The notes below the pieces were generated by a model. The model did not search any database. It saw only the letters and a list, made by a program, of their open reading frames with translations, and was not told where the DNA came from. From Bathymodiolus brooksi (lineage: Eukaryota; Mollusca; Bivalvia; Mytilida; Modiolidae), in the NCBI GenBank assembly GCA_963680875.1, contig OY804582.1:55012646-55076645 (forward strand): a DNA stretch of 64,000 bases. The letters run 5' to 3'. Each line of letters opens with the position of its first letter. Positions within the stretch are counted from its first letter, which is position 1. Both the position numbers and the translations under genes were made by a program. Positions 57,712-64,000 of this stretch are shown here, piece after piece.

Positions 57712-57985
57712 CCCAATATGAACAGCATCAGTGGTGTAATACTTAGAGTGCGGTAGATCATGGGTTCGAGCCCCGATTGGGTCAAACCAAAGACTATTAA
57801 ATTGGTATTTGTTGCTTCTCCACTAAGCACACAGCATTAGGGAGAAAGAGCAAAGACTGGTTGGCTCGGAGTCAGGATAATTTGTCCGAGTGGGGTGACA
57901 TGTTTATCCGCACTGTTGTTTCAGTGAGCTAGCACTATAAAAATCCAACTTAGCGTGTTGGTCTAATACAAATCGGACATCATCA
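57712..57985 (+). repeat. SINE-C copy, best preserved
   Basis: The tRNA-like head has 'catcagtggtgtaatactta' (A-box region) and GGGTTCGAGCCCC (a strong B box). The body reads 'aaattggtatttgttgcttc' and 'gtccgagtggggtgacatgt', and the 3' part 'gttggtctaatacaaatcgg' followed by CATCATCATCATC. The next 80 bp include 'atgatatagctgaaaaattg', the tail shared with SINE-A/B. Inverted copies are at 17253 and 21605. Confidence 0.75.
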
Positions 57986-58953
57986 TCATCTCATTTAAAA
58001 TTAACTTGTTTTTACCATGATATAGCTGAAAAATTGCTGAGTTGGCATTAAACAACAATCACTCACCCAACATGAACTAGTTGCAGTGAAAAGCTGCCTC
58101 CACAAGACAATAAGATGACAGTAGGGGTATAATATGAAAACTGGATATTGTATGAAGGACTACAAACACCATTTCTTAGCAAAGCTCACACATATAAGCT
58201 AATAAAAGGATCTGGTGCAGCAAATCGACAAGGGCTTCCTCCTGTACCACTTTTACTGTTTCTCAATTGTAGAATTCTCCCCTCTCCTGGTTTCGATTCA
58301 TATATGATGTCAACTTAAAATAGACCAACTCTTAAGAAAATCTCCATCGTTTCTTCGAACATGCAAATAATACCCACTCGTCCATAAAATTCACTCATAA
58401 AATATCTAAAACCAGTATATCATTTGTGGACACAACTACCACTGTAGTTAATGGAGAAATGTCAACAGATATATCCAACTGACAAAAATGTCTTGGCCAA
58501 TCAGAGACAGGGTCAGCCATCTTGGATTTCGAAACACTTAAAAAGTAACAATACTTCTGAAGAACCCCTAAAGGAGAGCCTCTACCAAATCTGAGGACAT
58601 TCATTTGGAAATGGGTAGGACTACAATACCCAAAATTAATTCTGTGCTAAGAATCTTTGTGCTAAATATTCGGAAGGATCTGTCAACTAGAACTAAAGTT
58701 ATCACACAGAAACCATTGCATCTACAGACGGATAATGACAATGTCATACCATAATACAACTGCAAAATGTTTGCAGTCGTATAAAACCAACCTATGTTAC
58801 CTTTTTGGAAATTTCTGGAATTTAAACATGGAATTCAAATCTGGGAGTGTTTCTAGAGATTTACTTTACATAGGAAATCTTTATGCGGTTGTAGGGCATC
58901 TCTAAGTAAAAACAATTATTCATTTAATAATTTATTATTCTACATGAACTAAT

Positions 58954-61900
58954 CTATAGACATTTTGTTAAGAATAAATTTGGATAAAATCTAAGTCCTT
59001 CAACCGTTTCATCACGACAAACCCCACCAACTTTCTCTGTGAGTAATAATCTGAAAGAAAAAAATAGAAAGATATTTAATTTGCATAATTGGTATTAATC
59101 AGCTGAAAGAAAAATTCAATAGAAAAACACAGAAGATATGTTGAACAATTCATGATCATGCAGCTGCACTGTTAATTTGAGCTCATTCTGACTTCAAATA
59201 AAGCAGTAATAACGAAATTGCTATTTTTAGTCATGGCAACCCTCTTGGACGGAGGGCAGGGCTGTCAGACATAATATTGAAAGAAGACTAATCAAGGATC
59301 ACCCCAGCAATGTATGATTAGAATTGACACAGCAGTTTCAGAGGAGAAGATTTGCCATTGTGTTGTCCATCCTTCTTCGATTTACAGATTCTGATAACCT
59401 CTTTGGTATCTTCAAAATCAGCTTAATTTGCATATTTACATCAAAAATCGGCAAAACACATTATGTTTTATTAAAACCTAGGACATATATCATACTGATC
59501 AAACTTCGGTTTGTCTGGTGGAAAAATCTGGCTTTATTGCCTCTGTAGTGTTTTTTACCACTACGTTCTATTTATAGTAACAGCAGCCATGATTTTTTTT
59601 TTTTAGTTTATAATGGTGGGATGTCAGACAATTTTTTTGCGGTCATATGAAAATTGCTCAGTTGGTGTGAAAGGCTAAAAACATTGTTTGAATATCTTAG
59701 CTGTGAACAATTAAGTTAATATAACTAACCTTTCCTTGGCTAATATCACTGATATCCCAGCATTCTGAGATAATTCTTCAGCGGTCATTGATTCTTTTTC
59801 CTCCACCTGAAAAAAATGTACAGTTTATTATTACAAGTACTTTATGGAAAACTTGTGAAATTTTGTTTTCGGTAATAAAAATGTCTTCTTTTATCCATTT
59901 TCTTCAGTTCATGCACTGTAATCTTATTTATGGGTTATGGTGTTTAATGCCATTTTTAATAATATATCAGTTATATTGTGGCAGTCAGTTTTATTGGTGG
60001 AGAAAACCACTGACCTGTTGCAAGTCACTGACAAACTTTTTCACATAATATTGTATCGAGTACACCTCACCATGAGTGGGATTCGAACTCACAACTTCAG
60101 TGGTGATGGGCACTGATTCCATTGGAAGTTGTAAATCCCACTACCATAAGATCAAGATGGCCTCTCTTAATTATGACTGATATACTGTAAACAAATGTTT
60201 TAATTAAAACCTCTAGTTGTATTCTTCTAGATATTATCTTATTTTTTCCTTGGTTGGAATTGCTACTAGAGTGCAAAGTCATACACATATTTTGAACACT
60301 CATGTTTACACCTTGGTGCCTCTTGTTTGAAAATGGGTAGGGCTACAATCCCCCAAATCATTCCCAACCTAAATACTGTGCTGGGGATCATTGTGTCAAA
60401 TATTCAGAAGGATGAGTCGATTAGAACAAAAGCAATTGCACAGAAACGATTGTGTCTATTGATGGACAACAATGATGACAAACTAATAACATAATACAGC
60501 CACAAATGTCTTATAAAATGATAATGAAAGTTGAAATCTATAGTGCAAAATTTTCATTTTTGATGTACATCTTGAAAAGGGTTAGGGTTATTGTGCTTAA
60601 CACCATTTTCAACAATATTTCAGTTATATTGTGGCGGTCAATTTTATTGGTGGAGGAAACCAAAGTACCCGGAGTAAGCAACAGACCTGCCACAAGTCAG
60701 ACAAACTTTATCACATAATGTTGTATCAAGTACACCTCACCATGATGGGGATTCGAATTCACAACATTGGTGGTGATAGGCACTTACTGATTGCACAAGA
60801 AGTTGTAAATCCAGCTACCATATGATCACGACCATGATCATGATGGCCCGTACATCTTGTAAAAATATAACTCGTGACTTAACAAAATATTTAAAGGAAA
60901 GATTTTACATTGCTACAGTGATAATTCTATGAAAAATGTCTACCTAAATTGAATTTTCAGTATTGAGAAATACATTTCATTACCGTTTTTGTAGTGTCCT
61001 TAATAATTTGTTCTTCATCATGAGATTGTAACTGTAATACCATAACTCCACTATCAAATGTCTTCAGTCTGTAAATACAATTGAACTTGCTTGGATATTT
61101 AGGGTTCAACCAAACAAATGATGAAAGACCACTCAACGCCAACAAGATAACAAATGTTAAGTCATTTGTTTCTATAGTATTCAACTTTTTTTTTCTATCA
61201 CATTTCTACCGTTAAGAGCGAGCTATTGCTCGTTTATTATTTACAGTGTCACATGCTTAATTTTTTTGGCATGGTGGCCATCTTGGTTTTCTAATCCACT
61301 ACAAAAAATAAAATTTTTGAAGGTACCATCCAATTATCATTCATGTACAGTTTGATTACAATCAAGAGTATGCGAAAATTTATTTCCCTGAGGTCCTATG
61401 TTAAAACTTTGTCATGCAACAGTGGCCATCTTGGATTTCAACAAAAAAAATATATTTAGGGAATTTTATACAGAGAATATAATTAATAGAAGTTCAGTTT
61501 ACACAGGATTATGATTGATACACAGTTTGGCTTAGACAGGTTTCCAATTATACAGGTAGTATCTACACACCTCATTGGTAGTCTGAGCAGCTCCAACATT
61601 TCACAGGCATTTAATAAATCTTCAGGCGACATCAGCTTAATATAATAGAAGAAAAAACCAAATGAGTGTAAAATATATGTATTCCCAGGCCTTTCAATAA
61701 GGGACGGTACCAGGTACTTTTACCCACCTAAAATGGTCTTTGGTACCTCCTGATTTTAAAGAGTGTTGTACAAGATATTTGTGAAAATTTTTCAAATTTT
61801 AATCAAAAGTACTGCCTGTATGTAAATAGTGAAGTACTTGTACACTTGAAAAATATTGAAAGCACTGTATATAGAAAATCCATGTAAACTATATTATGGT

Positions 61901-62588
61901 AAAAAAATTCATAATTAATTCAGTTGCAGCACTTTTATATTGTTATTCTTCATCTTGTAGCTATTGTGAGGCCTTGACATATAAACATAACCTTCACCTT
62001 AAAATGAGTGAAAGAGGAACCCAAACTTACAGAGAGGTATTAACATATAATTCTAATATGATGTCCTTCATTGGTAATATAAAAGCAACGTTGTGATAAA
62101 ATTCCCAATATATTTTACATTGCACATACAGATTGCCTGACAGATTATGGCCATCATTTCTAAGTGATTTTTTGTGGTGCATACAAACTCTAAAATGTTT
62201 GTTTTGTTTCTTTTACATATTCATGACGGAAATAACTCTTCAATTGGCACCTCAAGTCAAGTTAATTAAACAAAAATTCTCATTAAATTGTCAATAAGAA
62301 TTTGAAGATATATAAAGGAGGAAATTACATGTTTATCCAAATCTGTTTAAATTTTGCAGAAGGGGTGCACATTATAAACAAGAACAATATGTTTCACTCT
62401 TTTTACAGATGGGGAAATCAAATTTTTCTGCAGATTTTCAAGGCTAAGAGGAGGTGCACATTATCCACGAATGCGCATTATGCAACCCTAATGATGGTAT
62501 GCAAAATAATGATCTAGTTTACCTCCATTCCTCTGGCTCTGTTTACTCTACAATATACATCTGTCAAGGTCATAATACCTCCTGATTC
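58954..62588 (-). CDS. VPS36: Vacuolar protein sorting-associated protein 36 (ESCRT-II), last five exons (partial)
   Basis: VPS36 is the ubiquitin- and lipid-binding subunit of ESCRT-II, which sorts membrane cargo into multivesicular bodies. Minus-strand exons are 62523-62588, 61571-61635, 60984-61068, 59730-59806 and 58954-59050 (TAG at 58954-58956). All are GT-AG and frame-compatible, giving 129 residues. They encode the C-terminal winged-helix part: [54 protein letters not shown], the second winged helix [20 protein letters not shown], and [18 protein letters not shown] then LRFYPNLFL. Order and motifs match EAP45/VPS36. The first visible exon starts in phase 0. The GLUE domain and upstream exons lie beyond 64000. 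Confidence 0.93.
59935..60165 (-). repeat. SINE-A copy in VPS36
   Basis: 'gttatggtgtttaatgccat', 'gtgggattcgaactcacaac' and 'aatcccactaccataagatc'. It is in the intron between the 59730 and 60984 exons, in sense orientation to VPS36. Confidence 0.75.
60578..60848 (-). repeat. SINE-A copy in VPS36
   Basis: It starts GGGTTAGGGTTATTGTGCTT (telomere-like tail), then 'ttattggtggaggaaaccaa', 'tggggattcgaattcacaac' and 'agctaccatatgatcacgac'. Confidence 0.8.
61687..61868. mobile_element. hAT-like MITE, copy 2 (VPS36 intron)
   Basis: CAGGCCTTTCAATAAGGGAC at the left and GAAAGCACTGTA at the right. The interior matches 33437-33611, for example 'cctcctgattttaaagagtg' and 'aaatagtgaagtact'. Confidence 0.65.
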
Positions 62589-62607
62589 CTACAGTAAAAT
62601 AAAATAT

Positions 62608-62818
62608 GTACCTATGCTATCAGTGCCTATCACCACTAAAGTTGTGAGTTTGAATCCCGCTCATGGAAAGGTGTATTCAATACAACATTATGTGATAAAG
62701 TTTGTCAGTGACTGCGGCATGTCAGTGGTTTTCTCAGAGTACTCCTGTTTCCTCCACCAATAAAACAGAAATTTGTTGAAAGTTGCATTAAACACCATAG
62801 CCCTAACCCTAACCAATA
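62608..62818 (+). repeat. SINE-A copy with two CCCTAA repeats
   Basis: It starts within the head ('cctatgctatcagtgcctat'), with B-box region 'gagtttgaatcccgctcatg', body 'gtcagtgactgcggcatgtc' and tail 'gttgcattaaacaccatagc' followed by CCTAACCCTAACC. Confidence 0.75.
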
Positions 62819-63311
62819 TATTTACTGAACCCTCACATCAAACTGTTTCTCTATTAAGTTTGTATTTAAAGACAATTTCCCGATTTGATTCTAAAATTAT
62901 ATGTTTTTATACGTTTTTTACAAGAGTTATCTCCCCTACAATGGGCATAATGGTATGTATTCTAGCAAGAGTAACGTAAAGGACAAATAATTTAAGTATA
63001 ATTTGTAAATATTTGAACCTTTTTAAAAAAAATCAGAGGATAATTTGATAGCAAATACAAAATTCACATGCTGTTGGTTTGTACAGATTCTGAGAAAAAT
63101 GTATGTTATTTTCATTGAACTTTGCCTGATGTAGGGCCTTTTTACCCAAATTAAAGGGAAATAACTCCTACAAAAACATGTAAAAACATATAATTTTGGA
63201 ATCACATTGAAAATGTGCAAATGGTCTTTCGATAGCGGCTATCTATACCGATATTTCCATTCCAATATCTCCAACTGAACTGAATCTCTTCAAAAATTCA
63301 ATTTGTATACA

Positions 63312-63390
63312 GTATAACCTCGTTAAACCGCCACCATCTGTCCAGTCAGATTTTGGCGTTATAACGAGTTTGGCGATAAAGTGAGTAAGG
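63312..63390 (+). mobile_element. Possible left end of a TIR element
   Basis: ACAGTATAACCTCGTTAAAC and subterminal 'tttggcgttataacgagttt' form a local inverted repeat ('taacctcgtta' / 'taacgag') and resemble pogo/Tigger-type ends. The partner end was not found in the window, so the element may continue past 64000. Confidence 0.35.
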
Positions 63391-64000
63391 ACAGAAAACC
63401 GAAAGTCAACAGTTTGATTTTAAATTTGGAATGACTGACAGTTTGATTTTGACAAGTTTACCGGAAATGAGTATTATCACTTACAATTTAAATTTTAATA
63501 TATATTCTAATATATAAGTTTCATTTTGACAGTTGTAGAAAATTTCGGCATTTGTAAATTTAGCAGAATTTATTTTATCGAATTTGAAAAGGAAAAAAAT
63601 CTACTGAAATTGCGTTGTTAGCACGTATACTAGCAATTTCCTTTAATATATATTAAATTCGTTTTTACGTCTTACAAATATTTACTCTCCATTTTATTTT
63701 CAATTTTTGTTTATCACAACTAAAAAAAACAACAATAAAGGTTTTTTTCTCACTCGTTGTCATGTCACAAGATTAATCCTGTCCCCGGGGCAAATGTACA
63801 GTTAACTTATGGATAATTGATCATTAATTGTTTAAAGAAAGGTGATAATATATGTTTATAGAAGCAAGGGTGTTATACTTTAATTGAAAAATGTTTATAC
63901 AACACTTAGAAGCGTGTCACCGTCAGTGTATGGTTTGGAAGTAAATTTGATTTCTATAACCGGAAGTTGTTAAAATCTATTCACATATAAACATTTCTGT

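Larger units (their letters stand above)
56488..58953. other. Convergent intergenic region between GSTCD and VPS36
   Basis: It holds the two 3' UTRs (tail to tail), a SINE-A at 56612, an inverted repeat-D copy at 56990, a SINE-C at 57712 and a module-family fragment (inverted) at 58340-58620. No exon was recognised. For VPS36, TTTATT at 58931-58936 is an AATAAA on the minus strand about 20 nt past its stop. Confidence 0.55.
62589..64000. other. VPS36 intron and end of window
   Basis: No further VPS36 exon was recognised on the minus strand up to 64000. The stretch holds a SINE-A at 62608 and a TIR-like start at 63312. Confidence 0.5.

Noticed and set aside
57720..57780. B-box-containing segment as a real tRNA gene
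   Set aside because: It has a good GGTTCGAGCCCC but no acceptor-stem pairing or anticodon arm that I can draw, and the same sequence recurs as SINE-C.

Overview
This is an AT-rich animal (eukaryotic) genomic window. The genes are split by GT-AG introns, the spacers are full of SINEs, and there are no operons or ribosome-binding sites. The combination of gene content and SINE style (several tRNA-headed families sharing one 3' tail) suggests a mollusc, probably a bivalve. That placement is an inference, because no species-diagnostic gene is present.

Four protein-coding genes are supported. (1) 1-678 (+): the last exon of an RWDD2-type gene, with the end of its RWD domain and its DUF1115 domain. 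(2) 9332-13506 (-): the complete coding region of a BMP-type receptor-regulated Smad (Smad1/5-like). It has five coding exons, all introns in phase 1, 463 aa, and ends in SSVS. (3) 30039-56487 (+): a complete GSTCD-like gene. It has 13 coding exons and 686 aa, with a GST-like N-terminal half and a Rossmann methyltransferase C-terminal half. (4) 58954-62588 (-): the last five exons of VPS36 (ESCRT-II), convergent with GSTCD. These are housekeeping or signalling genes of separate function and do not form a pathway cluster.

Most of the remaining DNA is mobile or repetitive. Region by region: 0.7-9 kb is intergenic, with perfect hairpins, SINEs and small TIR elements. 13.5-29.5 kb is a gene-poor block holding nested SINEs, a frameshifted FLYWCH zinc-finger relic, a hAT element inserted in a SINE and itself carrying a second foldback element, and a 507-bp TIR element with an 8-bp target duplication. 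About 200 bp of the presumed GSTCD promoter region (29.55-29.97 kb) is present as a large inverted repeat. GSTCD intron 1 carries an expanded 31-bp minisatellite of about 116 units (34.4-38.0 kb). Later GSTCD introns carry a 10 x 29-bp tandem array, a pogo/Tigger-like element, a second hAT-derived relic and many SINE-A copies. Several SINE-A copies end in telomere-like CCCTAA repeats.

I found no CRISPR array, no rRNA, no stand-alone tRNA gene that I trust, and no novel multi-gene system. The most distinctive observations are structural: the inverted-duplicated promoter, the minisatellite with higher-order blocks, the nested insertions with readable target duplications, and the telomere-like SINE tails. 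All coordinates and splice sites were read by eye.
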